64,000 bases of DNA from CAVXYG01 sp963766005. GTDB lineage: Bacteria > Actinomycetota > Actinomycetes > S36-B12 > GCA-2699445. The notes under the pieces are model-generated. The model made no database searches and was not told the origin of the DNA. It worked only from the letters and a program-made list of their open reading frames with translations. The stretch spans positions 62,001-126,000 of the forward strand of contig CAVXYG010000006.1 of the NCBI GenBank assembly GCA_963766005.1. Reading direction: 5' to 3'. This document shows, piece after piece, positions 17,618 to 26,446 of this stretch (positions within the stretch are counted from its first letter, which is position 1; each line of letters begins with the position of its first letter). The position numbers were made by a program, and so were the translations under genes.

Positions 17618-20600
17618 CGTGCTCCGGCTTTGGCCTGCCGGTACTCCTCGATCGTGAGGTTGCGCAGTTTCGAGGTGCGGCCGCCCTCGTTGTGGACGAA
17701 CCCGACGTGGGACACGTACGGGTCGATGATGTGGATCTTCTGCAGCGGTGTGACCACCAGCAGCTGCAGCTGCAGGGAGCGGAACAGCTCCAGGCCGAAG
17801 CGGGCGGACTCGTCGGAGCCGCGGCCGAACGCCTCGTCGATGACGACGAACCGGAACGTCCGCGAGTGGGTCTCCCCGGTCACCAGCCCGAACTGGTAGG
17901 CCAGGCTCGCAGCCAGGATCGTGTAGGCGAGCTTCTCCTTCTGCCCGCCGGACTTGCCGCCGGAGTCGGAGTAGTGCTCGTGCTCGGTGTCGTCGGCGCG
18001 CAGCCGCTCGCTGGCGGCGAAGCTGAACCAGTTGCGCACGTCGGTGACCCGGGCGGTCCACCGCTTGTCCTCCTCGGTCCGTGCGTCGCGGCCCTTGAGG
18101 CGGCTCACGATCGCCTTGACCTGCAGGAACTTCGCCTCGGAGTACTGGTCGTCGCCCGATCCGCTGACGGTGTCCTCCGTGCACGCCTTGAGGTCGCGGC
18201 GGAACCCGCGGATGTCGGCGTCGTCGGTGCCGCGGTACTCCAGCTGGATGTAGGTGTCGGGCTGGTACTCGATGCCCCGCAGGGAGTCGTTGATGATGCC
18301 GACCCGCTTGCGGATCCCTTCGACCTCGGCGCTGAGGTGGCCGGAGAAGCCGACGATCGCCTTGATCGCCTCCTCGTTGAGCAGTTGCTTGAACTTCTCC
18401 TGGAACCGGGGCAGGTCGTCGTCGACGAGGCGCTGCAGCAGCTCGCGGTACTCGTGCCCGGCGTCGACGGAGGCATCGAAGTCCTGGCTCAGCAGCGGCC
18501 ATTGGCGCCGGAAGTCGTTCATCGCTCCCACGACGCTCTCCGCCTTGCGTCGCATCCTCTGGTCGTCGGCGTCGATCTCCTTGGCCAGCTTCGCGCGGAT
18601 GTCCTGCTCGACCCGGCCGCAGTTCTCCACGGTCAGGCCCGACCCGATCTCCTCCTGTTCGAACCGGGCGAGCACGGACGCCAGGGGCTCCTCGAACGGC
18701 ACGGCATCCAGGCGCGCGGACCGCTCCTCGGCCTGCGCCTGCTCGATCCTGCTGCGCACCGAGCCGATCCGCTGGTCGAGCTCGCCGAGGCGGCCCGTCA
18801 GGGCCTGTGCCCGGCTCCGGACGTCCTCGAGGCGCACGTGCAACTCGGCGAGCACATCGCTGGAGGTGCGCAGCGCCGCGAGTTCGGCGCCGAGCCCCTC
18901 GATCAGCACCACGTCGGAGCGCCAGTCGAGCGTGGCCCAGTCGTCGATGCGTTCCAGTGCGGCGATGTGCTCCGACCGGGTGCGCAATCCGCGGGCGCGC
19001 TGCCCGAGGGCGTCGGCCTGCTCGGCGACGCGCGTCACCGCAGCGCGCAGCCGGGCCACCTCCTCGGTGAGGGTCTTGCGCTTGGCGGCGTTGTCCCATC
19101 CCAGGACGTAGCGCCTGCGGTCGGCGATGGGGTGCCGGTCGTCCTTCTCGTGCCGGTCGCCGCCGGTCTTGATGAGGCCCTGCGCCGTGATGGCGTGGGA
19201 GGCCTGCGCGAACTCCTCCATGGTGCGGGCGCAGACCAGGTCGAACCGCCGCGCCACCTCGCCGGCCACCCAATCGGTGACGGCAGTGCCGGGTTTGACC
19301 TGCAGCCGGTGCACCAGCGAGCGCGAGTCGGTGATGGCGGGCCCGTTGCGGGTGCCGCGGACGCGGAAGTACACCAGCCGGCCGCGCAGGTTGGTGCGGT
19401 CGACCCATGCTGCCACGGTGGCGTGATGCCGCTCCGGGACCAGCAGCGACAGGCCGAAACCGCGCAGCAGCCGCTCCGCGGCCGGCTCCCAGGCAGGGTC
19501 GGTGACCTGGACCAGCTCCCCGGCGAAGGGCACCTCGTCGGGCCGCAGCCCGGTGTCGCGGCACAGCAGCTCACGGATGCCCACCATGCGCTCGTCGATG
19601 TTGCTGGCGCGACGGGACAGGCCGGCCAGTTCCGCCTCGGCCTCGGCGAGCTGGGCGCGCACCTGGTGCTCGGCGACCGCCGATTCGCTGCGCTGGTTGT
19701 CGATCGCGGCGAGGTCGTCCTCCAACTGCTGGCGCACCGACTGCAGCGATGCCAACTGCTCCTGCAGCTGGGTCTCGTCGCGGGCCGGTTCGAGGTCCAG
19801 CGCGGCGCAGAGCCGCGCGTAGGCGTCCGCGTCCCGGTGCTTGCGCTCGCGGCGGATCCCGGCGTCGGCGATCTGCTGCTCGAGGTGGGTGATGCGGTCG
19901 CCGCCGTTGCTGGCGATAGCGGTGCGCAGCTCGATCTCCTCGCGCTGCGCCGCGTCGAGGTCTGCGGCCGCTTCGGCGCGGCGGGAATCGAGCTTCCTGG
20001 CCTCGCCGCCGAGCTTCTCGATCCGGGCGGCCAGCAGGGTGGCACGCCGTCCGGCGAACCACGGCCGCAGGGAGTCGCGCACCGCCCGGTTCTCGCGGCC
20101 CCGAGCGGCTGCGGCGTCGTGCTCGTCGAGATCCGCTGCCAGCGGGGTCAACGCCTCGACCTGCTGCTTGGTCTCCAGCACGCGATCGTGAGCGGTGTTC
20201 AGATCCTCGTAGTGGCTGATCAGGTTCGCGATGCGCTGGGCGACGTCGGAGGGCTCCAGCATGTGGCTGCGGACGAAGTCGGTGAGGTTCCCGACGGACT
20301 TCATCGACACGGTCTGGTGGAACAGCTCCATGGCCTGCGGGTGCTTGATGCCGAACCGGCGGCGGAAGTCGGCGGCGTAGCCTGCGTAGCTGTCGTGCAC
20401 CCGGGCGCCGCCGGACTTCAGGCGCCGCCGGAGCGCGGCCAGTTCCGTGCCGAATCCGGTGAAGTCGTCCGCGATCGACATGGCCCGATCCGCCACGACG
20501 TACAGCTTGAGCGGGGTCGCCGCGTCGCCCTTGAACGCGAAGGTCTGCGCCAGGCTGACGGTCTGGCCGAGCGCCTCGTTGCCGAACACCCCCAGCAGCA

Positions 20601-20952
20601 CGGAGTACCGGGCGTGGTCGCGCAGCGCCACCGGCTTGGCGCGCGTCCCACTCTCGGAGCGTTCCGACTTGTAGTAGCCGCGCACGTAGGAGGCAAGGGT
20701 GCGCTCGCGGTGCTCCGCGCCGGCCGCCTTGTTGTAGGCGATGCGGTTCGGGGGGACGAGCAGGGTGGTCAGGCCATCGACCAGCGTGGACTTCCCGGAG
20801 CCGATGTCCCCGGTGAGCAGGCCGTTGCTGCCGTCCAGCGCCAGCGTCCACACCGAGCCGTCGAAGGTTCCCCAGTTGAGCACCTCGAAGCGCTGCAGGC
20901 GGAAGCCGACGAGCTGGTCGGCGAAGACGTCGAGTTCCAGCAGATCGCTCAT
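17614..20952 (-). CDS. jetC: Wadjet subunit JetC, MukB-like SMC ATPase
   Basis: 1112 residues, the loop-extruding ATPase of the Wadjet anti-plasmid system. Walker A GDIGSGKST is at residues 48-56. Long heptad-rich coiled-coil segments fill about residues 270-450 and 640-800, separated by a hinge-like domain. The ABC-type signature SGGKSGGQKEKLAY is near residue 994 and Walker B VVIDEAFGRGSDE near 1034. The frame is uninterrupted for 3.3 kb. ATG 20952 overlaps the jetB stop (ATGA). It should partner with JetA (kleisin) and JetB (KITE). Confidence 0.96.
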   Translation of the reverse strand: MSDLLELDVFADQLVGFRLQRFEVLNWGTFDGSVWTLALDGSNGLLTGDIGSGKSTLVDGLTTLLVPPNRIAYNKAAGAEHRERTLASYVRGYYKSERSESGTRAKPVALRDHARYSVLLGVFGNEALGQTVSLAQTFAFKGDAATPLKLYVVADRAMSIADDFTGFGTELAALRRRLKSGGARVHDSYAGYAADFRRRFGIKHPQAMELFHQTVSMKSVGNLTDFVRSHMLEPSDVAQRIANLISHYEDLNTAHDRVLETKQQVEALTPLAADLDEHDAAAARGRENRAVRDSLRPWFAGRRATLLAARIEKLGGEARKLDSRRAEAAADLDAAQREEIELRTAIASNGGDRITHLEQQIADAGIRRERKHRDADAYARLCAALDLEPARDETQLQEQLASLQSVRQQLEDDLAAIDNQRSESAVAEHQVRAQLAEAEAELAGLSRRASNIDERMVGIRELLCRDTGLRPDEVPFAGELVQVTDPAWEPAAERLLRGFGLSLLVPERHHATVAAWVDRTNLRGRLVYFRVRGTRNGPAITDSRSLVHRLQVKPGTAVTDWVAGEVARRFDLVCARTMEEFAQASHAITAQGLIKTGGDRHEKDDRHPIADRRRYVLGWDNAAKRKTLTEEVARLRAAVTRVAEQADALGQRARGLRTRSEHIAALERIDDWATLDWRSDVVLIEGLGAELAALRTSSDVLAELHVRLEDVRSRAQALTGRLGELDQRIGSVRSRIEQAQAEERSARLDAVPFEEPLASVLARFEQEEIGSGLTVENCGRVEQDIRAKLAKEIDADDQRMRRKAESVVGAMNDFRRQWPLLSQDFDASVDAGHEYRELLQRLVDDDLPRFQEKFKQLLNEEAIKAIVGFSGHLSAEVEGIRKRVGIINDSLRGIEYQPDTYIQLEYRGTDDADIRGFRRDLKACTEDTVSGSGDDQYSEAKFLQVKAIVSRLKGRDARTEEDKRWTARVTDVRNWFSFAASERLRADDTEHEHYSDSGGKSGGQKEKLAYTILAASLAYQFGLVTGETHSRTFRFVVIDEAFGRGSDESARFGLELFRSLQLQLLVVTPLQKIHIIDPYVSHVGFVHNEGGRTSKLRNLTIEEYRQAKAGAR

Positions 20953-21515
20953 GACGCCTCCTGGGCGTACCTGCGCAGCCGTTCGTCGAAGTCGCCGAGC
21001 CACTGGGCGTCGACGTAGGCCTTGATGATCCGGCGGACCTCGTAGGTGTGCGGCTGGTCGCGCAGTTGGCGCGCGAACCCGAGGTCCGCCACTTTGCGCA
21101 GGTCCGACTCCACCTCATCGGCCAGCCGCGCCTCGTTGCTGCGGGCGGGGTGGTAGGTACGCACGAGTTCCACCGCTTCGTCGCGGGTGATGATCAGCCG
21201 AGTCTCGTCGCCCTGCGCGTCGAACTCCATGAGCCGGCGGCGCAGCAGCGCCAGCAGCAGGCTGACGCGGAAGGACAGCCGCCGGCGCTGGATCAGCCGG
21301 GGGCGCTCCGGCTCCTCCGGATCGGGTTCGGCGGGCACGACGTAGGCGTACCCCTCGCTCTCGTCCACCCGGACCTGCAGGCCCAGCGGGGCGAGGTGGT
21401 CTCGGACCTGGGCCCCGATGGTGAGCAGGGCGCGCCAGGCCGCAGGGTCGGCGTCGGCGTAGACGATCCCCTTCAGCAGGGGCACGCAGGCATCGGCCAG
21501 GGCAGGTTCAGCCAT
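20949..21515 (-). CDS. jetB: Wadjet subunit JetB, DUF4194 KITE protein
   Basis: 188 residues of the DUF4194 family, the winged-helix KITE subunit analogous to MukE. Landmarks are LLKGIVYADADPAAWRAL at the start, RRLSFRVSLLLALLRRRLME in the middle and a helical C-terminus ending RLRRYAQEAS. It binds the kleisin JetA and DNA in the JetABC complex. It overlaps jetA by eight bases and jetC by four. Identification rests on size, sequence character and position between clear jetA and jetC. Confidence 0.93.
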   Translation of the reverse strand: MAEPALADACVPLLKGIVYADADPAAWRALLTIGAQVRDHLAPLGLQVRVDESEGYAYVVPAEPDPEEPERPRLIQRRRLSFRVSLLLALLRRRLMEFDAQGDETRLIITRDEAVELVRTYHPARSNEARLADEVESDLRKVADLGFARQLRDQPHTYEVRRIIKAYVDAQWLGDFDERLRRYAQEAS

Positions 21516-22932
21516 GGGGCTCCTCGGCGGTGAACACGATCAGCGGCAGGTCGGCCCGGCGGTCGGACCAGGTGATCTCCTGGCGCTCCCGCTCGTCGAA
21601 CACGGCGTCCTGCGCATCGGCCAGGGACAGGTACGTGACGACCTCCGCCAACCCCTGGGTGATGGGGTGGGAACCGACGACCTCGGCCAGACTCACCTGC
21701 TCCCTGCCGGCGAGGCTGGCCGCGACCTGCCCCCGCAGCCGCTCGCGGTCGACGGTGAACTGGGAGAACAGCGCCGCCGCGTCGAACTGCTCGTCGCCGG
21801 CGCGGACCGCGCTGCTGTCGAGTTCGACGGTTGGCGGCGGTTCGTAGAGGCGGCGTGACATGGGGGAGACGACGGTGCACTTCATGTCGTCCAGCTCGGT
21901 GAAGTCACCGGCGGGTTGGGCGTCGCGGATGAGCAGCGCGGAGGCCTCGATGGACCGCACAAGTTCGGCGATGCGGCGGTTCTCCAGGAACGCGCGGTCG
22001 TCGAGGAACCGGCGCAGCTGCGCGGACAGGTGCGCCACTGTCTCCTGCACCGCGTCGGCGGCCCGCAGCCAATCGTGCACGACATGGCGCAGGTCCGCGT
22101 CGGAGGCCCGCAGCGCAGGCAGCGCGACGACCTGCTCCAGCATCCTGCCGAACGACTCCTGCCGATCGCCGGACATCAGGAAGTCCCAGAACGCCGCGAA
22201 ACTCGCGCCCTGATCGGAGGAGGTGATCGCATCGCGCTCGCCGAACACCTCGTCCAGCAGCGCGCCGCGCGCGCCGTCCCAGGTCGCGATGCGCTCGCGG
22301 ACGCCGCGATCGAGCAGGCGGAAGTTCTCCTCCACCTCGCGGAAGTCGCTGAGGAGGCCGCGTGCGGTCTCCTCGAACTGCTGGAACCGGTCGCGGACCG
22401 CGGTCTCCGCCATGACGGCCACCTCGCCGCGCTCCACGCGCGCGATCTCGGCGTCGATCTCGTCGCGGCGCTTCTGCAGCGCGGCAATCCGCTCGGCGGG
22501 GTCTTCCTGGGAGCCTTCGACGATCTGCTCCAGCAACTGGTACAGGGTGAGCAGGCGGGACTCGGTGCCGACGAAGCTGCGCTGCTGCAGCGAACCGAGC
22601 CAGGCGAGAGCCTTCTCCGCCGCGGGCGTCAGGTCATAGGACGGCACGTCGGAGCCGGCGGCGTAGAACTTGCGCAGCCAACCGCGTTCGGCGTCGGACC
22701 AGTCGGCGACGTACCCGCTCGCTGACCGGGGGTAGGCGGCCGGGTCGGATGCCCGGACGTCGTAGAGGACGTCGTCGACGGCCTCGAGGAGGTCGGCCTC
22801 CGGGGAGGTCCGCACATTGCTGGCGATGAAGGCGCGGTGCAGGCTCGCTGCCACCAGTGGTGCGGAATCGGCGCGCAGCAGCCGCCAGCCCGGATGCCGG
22901 GCACTCAGTGATGCCAGCAGGTCGTGCTCCAA
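21508..22932 (-). CDS. jetA: Wadjet subunit JetA, DUF3375 kleisin
   Basis: 474 residues of the DUF3375 family, the MukF-like kleisin of Wadjet. An N-terminal winged-helix region (LLASLSARHPGWRLLRADSA) is followed by long helical segments (ERIAALQKRRDEIDAEIARV) and a C-terminal winged helix ending VFTAEEPHG. The best start is TTG 22932, preceded by GAAGGGG; no ATG or GTG alternative preserves the conserved N-terminus. First gene of the operon; the promoter should lie in 22933-23100. Confidence 0.94.
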   Translation of the reverse strand: MEHDLLASLSARHPGWRLLRADSAPLVAASLHRAFIASNVRTSPEADLLEAVDDVLYDVRASDPAAYPRSASGYVADWSDAERGWLRKFYAAGSDVPSYDLTPAAEKALAWLGSLQQRSFVGTESRLLTLYQLLEQIVEGSQEDPAERIAALQKRRDEIDAEIARVERGEVAVMAETAVRDRFQQFEETARGLLSDFREVEENFRLLDRGVRERIATWDGARGALLDEVFGERDAITSSDQGASFAAFWDFLMSGDRQESFGRMLEQVVALPALRASDADLRHVVHDWLRAADAVQETVAHLSAQLRRFLDDRAFLENRRIAELVRSIEASALLIRDAQPAGDFTELDDMKCTVVSPMSRRLYEPPPTVELDSSAVRAGDEQFDAAALFSQFTVDRERLRGQVAASLAGREQVSLAEVVGSHPITQGLAEVVTYLSLADAQDAVFDERERQEITWSDRRADLPLIVFTAEEPHG

Positions 22933-23650
22933 GACCGCCCCTTCGTCGGTCCAACCGTATGCGACGGGCGCGACTCCTCCGACGGGTGGCGAGCCAGGTG
23001 TGCGGCAACGGCTGCAGAGGCTGTCCGCGCGACGCCCTGTGGTGCGGCGTCCATGTCGAGCATCCGCGCGCGCCCGACAACGGGGCCCGACGGCGCGGCT
23101 GGGACCGCGCCAGTGCGTGGTCGATGGGCTCCGTGGCGGGAGCCGCCGTTCAGCGACCGCGACCCTCCCCGGGGACCAGCGGCGAAGCGCCTGGCTCGGG
23201 AGTCATGCGGAGCCCACCGCGCCCGGTCCGGGCGTTGGCAGGTGGGTGCGCTCCGCCAGGCGACGATCCCGTCGATCGCCTCGCGCATGACCCCCGTCGG
23301 CGCCACGAAGGGCAGGCGCACCTACCCCGGCGCCCGTCGAGCGGGTCGACGTCGGTGCCGGGAGTCGGTGCCGGGGTCGGTGCCGGGGCGCGTCCGCTCC
23401 GCAGGGAGGGACCCAGGCACTCCCTACAGGAGAACCGGCAGGTACGGGCGTCGGGCGAAACAGAGATCGCGAAGGCCGCAGCAGCTCCAGCAGGCGGGCG
23501 AGGCGACTCTCCGTGAGTTGCTGCCCGAGCAGGCATCTCGGGCAGTCGCGCACTCGCCCGGGCACTGAGCGCGGGCCTCTCTCGTCGACCTCTCGTGTCG
23601 GACCCTCGAGGCACAGTGGAAGCAGTTCATTGGGGGAGGACCACCGTCGC
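22933..23650. other. 718-base intergenic region between jetA and moxR
   Basis: Holds a dead aminotransferase fragment (23215-23375) and a hairpin TGCCCGAG-7-CTCGGGCA (23522-23544), 107 bases before the moxR start. It must also contain the divergent promoters of the Wadjet operon and of moxR. Other open frames are composition artefacts. Confidence 0.6.
23215..23375 (-). pseudogene. C-terminal fragment of a pyridoxal-phosphate aminotransferase
   Basis: The minus strand reads TPGTDVDPLDGRR, then after a frameshift VRLPFVAPTGVMREAIDGIV followed by AWRS. This aligns with TPGTDFDPVDGHRF and VRLSFASPVSVLSEAVDRIV at the end of the aminotransferase at 47025. Only about 50 codons survive. It is a remnant of a paralogue left beside the defence genes. 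Confidence 0.65.
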
Positions 23651-24813
23651 ATGACTCGATTCACCGACACTCAGGCCGCACTCGCGCTCGCGATTGCCGC
23701 GAAGGTTCCCGTCCTGCTGACCGGCCTGCCCGGGCAGGGCAAGACCGCCACGATCAACGCCATCGCGGAGCAGTACGGATTGCTGCTGCGAACGCTGGTC
23801 GCCTCGCAGCGGGAGCCGGCGGACCTCAACGGACTGCCCTATGCGGACCTGGCCACCGGGGGTGTGCACATGCTGCCGCAGCAGTGGGCCCGCGATCTCG
23901 TCGAGGTGTCGGGACGCGCACCGGGCGGCACGTCCTCGATTCTGTTCTTCGACGAGATCAGCACCGCACCGCCGGCCCTGCAAGCGGCCTGCCTGCGGAT
24001 TCTCGGCGAGCGCGTGGTGGGTGACCTGCGCCTGCCCGACGACGTGGCGATCGTCCTGGCGCAGAACCCGCCGGAGTTCGCCGCCGACGGCTGGGATCTG
24101 GCCGCACCGCTGGCCAACCGCGTGGTCCACCTGGAGTGGGAGCTGCCGGCCGATGTGGTGGCGGATGGCTTCGCGCGCGGTTTCGCTCCGATCGAGGTCC
24201 CCGAGATCGACGCGGCGCGGGCCGCGACGGCCTTGCAGCAGGCGAACGTGATGGTGGGGTCCTTCCTCAAGCACCGCCCCGAACTGCTGGCCACGGTTCC
24301 GCGGACCGACGCCGAGCGGGCCAAACCGTTCGCCTCGCCGCGGTCCTGGGAGTTCGTGGCCAGACTGCTCGGCCTGGCCGAGGCCACGGGCACGGGCCAC
24401 CGGGGACCCGAAACATGCTCATCACCGGCGCCGTGGGCTCCGGACCTGGGATGGAGTTCGCGCACTGGTTGGACAACCTCGACCTGCCCGACCCGCACTG
24501 GATCCTCGACCACCCCAAGAAGTTCACGGTTCCGGACCGGCACGACAAGGTGTACGCGGTCGTCAACGGTGTCCGGGCGGCGTATCTGGGCAGCCCCTCG
24601 GTGGATCGCTGGATCGCGTTCGGCGTGGTGCTGCAGGCCGTGGCGGAGGCCGGCTCCACCGATCTCGCCGTGGTGGCCGCCCGGGACTGGGCCGGCGACA
24701 CCAAGCGGGCGGCAGCCGGGGCCGAGCAGGTCGACACCGCGGTCTTCGCCGCGTTCCTGCCCATCCTGCGCGAGATGGGCGTCTTCGGCGTCAAGCGGCG
24801 CCGTGCGAGCTGA
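23651..24813 (+). pseudogene. MoxR-type AAA+ ATPase, one frameshift
   Basis: About 387 residues when repaired. ATG 23651 follows GGGGGAGGA. Walker A GLPGQGKT is at residues 25-32 and Walker B ILFFDEIS at about 97-104; sensor-type ALAQNPPEF-like sequence (VLAQNPPEF) follows. A missing base near 24405 (ACCGGGGACCCGAAACATG) shifts the last 135 residues (MLITGAVGSGPGMEFAHWL to MGVFGVKRRRAS). MoxR ATPases act as chaperones that remodel a VWA-domain partner, and the next gene encodes one, 10 bases downstream. The rest of the sequence looks unrelaxed, so a sequence error is plausible. Confidence 0.85.
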
Positions 24814-24823
24814 GGGGGCAGCA

Positions 24824-26173
24824 GTGCTGCAGCACACCGTCGACCGGGTCGACCCGGCGACGTCGGCGCTCGCGCGGACTCGGTTGCAGGCCGCCCGCGC
24901 CCATGCCATCTCCGGGCTGACGCCGTACTTCGGCAGCGCGCTGTCCGCCATGGTCATGCACGAAGTCCCCGGGCTCGGCACCGTGGCCACCGATGCCCGG
25001 TGGCGCTTCTACTACGACCCCGAAGTCGTCGCGACCTGGTCGCTGGGGATGTGCGCGGCAGCCTGGCTGCACGAGCTGAAGCACAACCTGCACCGGCACA
25101 GCGAGCGGTTCTCCGCACTCGGGGAACCTGCATCGCGCCATGCCCTGTTCAACATCGCTGCCGATGCGCTGATCAATGAGGATCTGCGCGATCTGGCGCG
25201 TCTCGCCGTGCGCGGCGGCTACGACCCCTCCGTGATCGAACTCGGCGCGGGCTGGGTCTACCTTGCCTCCCTGCCGGTGCCGGCGACGCGGTCCATGCCC
25301 GCGGAGCAGATCTACCGAATGCTGGGGGCCTCGGCACTCACGTCCTGCCCGGTGCATGGTCCTGGAGCCGGTGCCGCAGGGCGGTCCCAGTGCACCTGCG
25401 GAGGTGGTCTCGACTGCGGCAGCGGCGCCGGCTCGGGCCATGCCCGCTGGTGGGAGCTGCCGCAGGACCGCGGCGACGACGGCTCCGTCGACGAGAGCCG
25501 CGGCCAGCTGATCGCGCACGACGCCGCGCGCCGCGTGGCCGCCCATGCCCGGCAAGCGGGACGCGGATCCGTGCCAGCCGGGTTCCGGCGGTGGGCGGAG
25601 CAGGTGCTGGACCCGGTCGTCGACTGGCGCACCCAGTTGCGATCCCTGGTGTCCAACCGGTGCGCGGCCATCGCGGGCCGGCGCGACTACAGCTACCGCC
25701 GGCCGAGCAGGCGCACGGCCCAGCGCGGTGTCATCATGCCGGGCATGCGCGAGCCCGCACCGCCCAACGGAGCGATCGTGCTGGACACCAGCGGCTCCAT
25801 GACCGAGGAGGAGTTGGCGCAGGGCGTGGCGGAGATCGCCGGCATCCTCAAGCAGGTCTCCCGCGGTCGGTCGAGGCTGCAGCTCATCGCCTGCGACGCG
25901 GCCGCGGCGCACGCCCGGACGGTCGTCTCGGTGGCGGATCTCGCCCTGGTTGGCGGCGGCGGGACGGACATGGGCGTCGGGATCGAGGCCGCGGCAGGGC
26001 TGCGGCCACGGATGGACTTCGTGGTCGTCTTCACCGACGGGGACACCCCGTGGCCGAGCGAGCCCCCGGAGCAGAACCCCGGCGCCCGCTACATCGCCGT
26101 GCTCAGCGACGGCCCGCGCGCGGGCGTGCCGGACTGGATGCGCACCATCGTGGTGGGCCAGCCGGGCGACTGA
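24824..26173 (+). CDS. putative metallopeptidase with C-terminal VWA-like domain (DUF2201 type)
   Basis: 449 residues. The N-terminal half carries a zinc-protease motif HELKH (His83, Glu84, His87) in WLHELKHNLHRHSERF. A Cys/Gly-rich stretch (CTCGGGLDCGSGAGSG) follows at about residues 190-205, and the C-terminal VWA-like domain has the MIDAS motif DTSGSM from Asp321 and VVFTDGDTPW. GTG 24824 is chosen for GAGGGGG five bases ahead. It lies next to the MoxR gene, its likely ATPase partner. Genes of this type are usually annotated as VWA-like or predicted metallopeptidase with unknown role. Confidence 0.88.
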   Translation: MLQHTVDRVDPATSALARTRLQAARAHAISGLTPYFGSALSAMVMHEVPGLGTVATDARWRFYYDPEVVATWSLGMCAAAWLHELKHNLHRHSERFSALGEPASRHALFNIAADALINEDLRDLARLAVRGGYDPSVIELGAGWVYLASLPVPATRSMPAEQIYRMLGASALTSCPVHGPGAGAAGRSQCTCGGGLDCGSGAGSGHARWWELPQDRGDDGSVDESRGQLIAHDAARRVAAHARQAGRGSVPAGFRRWAEQVLDPVVDWRTQLRSLVSNRCAAIAGRRDYSYRRPSRRTAQRGVIMPGMREPAPPNGAIVLDTSGSMTEEELAQGVAEIAGILKQVSRGRSRLQLIACDAAAAHARTVVSVADLALVGGGGTDMGVGIEAAAGLRPRMDFVVVFTDGDTPWPSEPPEQNPGARYIAVLSDGPRAGVPDWMRTIVVGQPGD

Positions 26174-26446
26174 TCGGCTTCCGTCCCGCGAGCGATCACG
26201 ATGGCGAGGCTGAGGATCGGGCCGGAGCTCTGCGGGCTGGGCGGGAGCCCATCGGAAACCCGCGCCCGGCCCAGGGGCGGCGCATCGACGTCCACAGATC
26301 CTTCCCTGGCGGGTGCGACGGGGACCGACACCATCCTTGATCGAGAGGGTGGGCCGAGTCCCCGGTCCGGGGCTGACGCGCCACGATCCGCCAACGGCGC
26401 AGGCGGGAGCCGTGGGCGAAGACCACTGCCGGGGTCGCGGCGTGGA
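26174..26446. other. convergent intergenic region, no gene seen
   Basis: Between the VWA gene (plus) and the first LRV gene (minus). Contains a palindrome CCCCGGTCCGGGG at 26360-26372 that could assist termination. Confidence 0.4.

Noticed and set aside
17254..21018. Very long plus-strand frame opposite jetC/jetB
   Set aside because: Shadow of genes with Walker motifs; typical for high-GC DNA.
24990..25912. Minus-strand frames opposite the VWA gene
   Set aside because: No start site and no conserved motif; the sense gene is clear.
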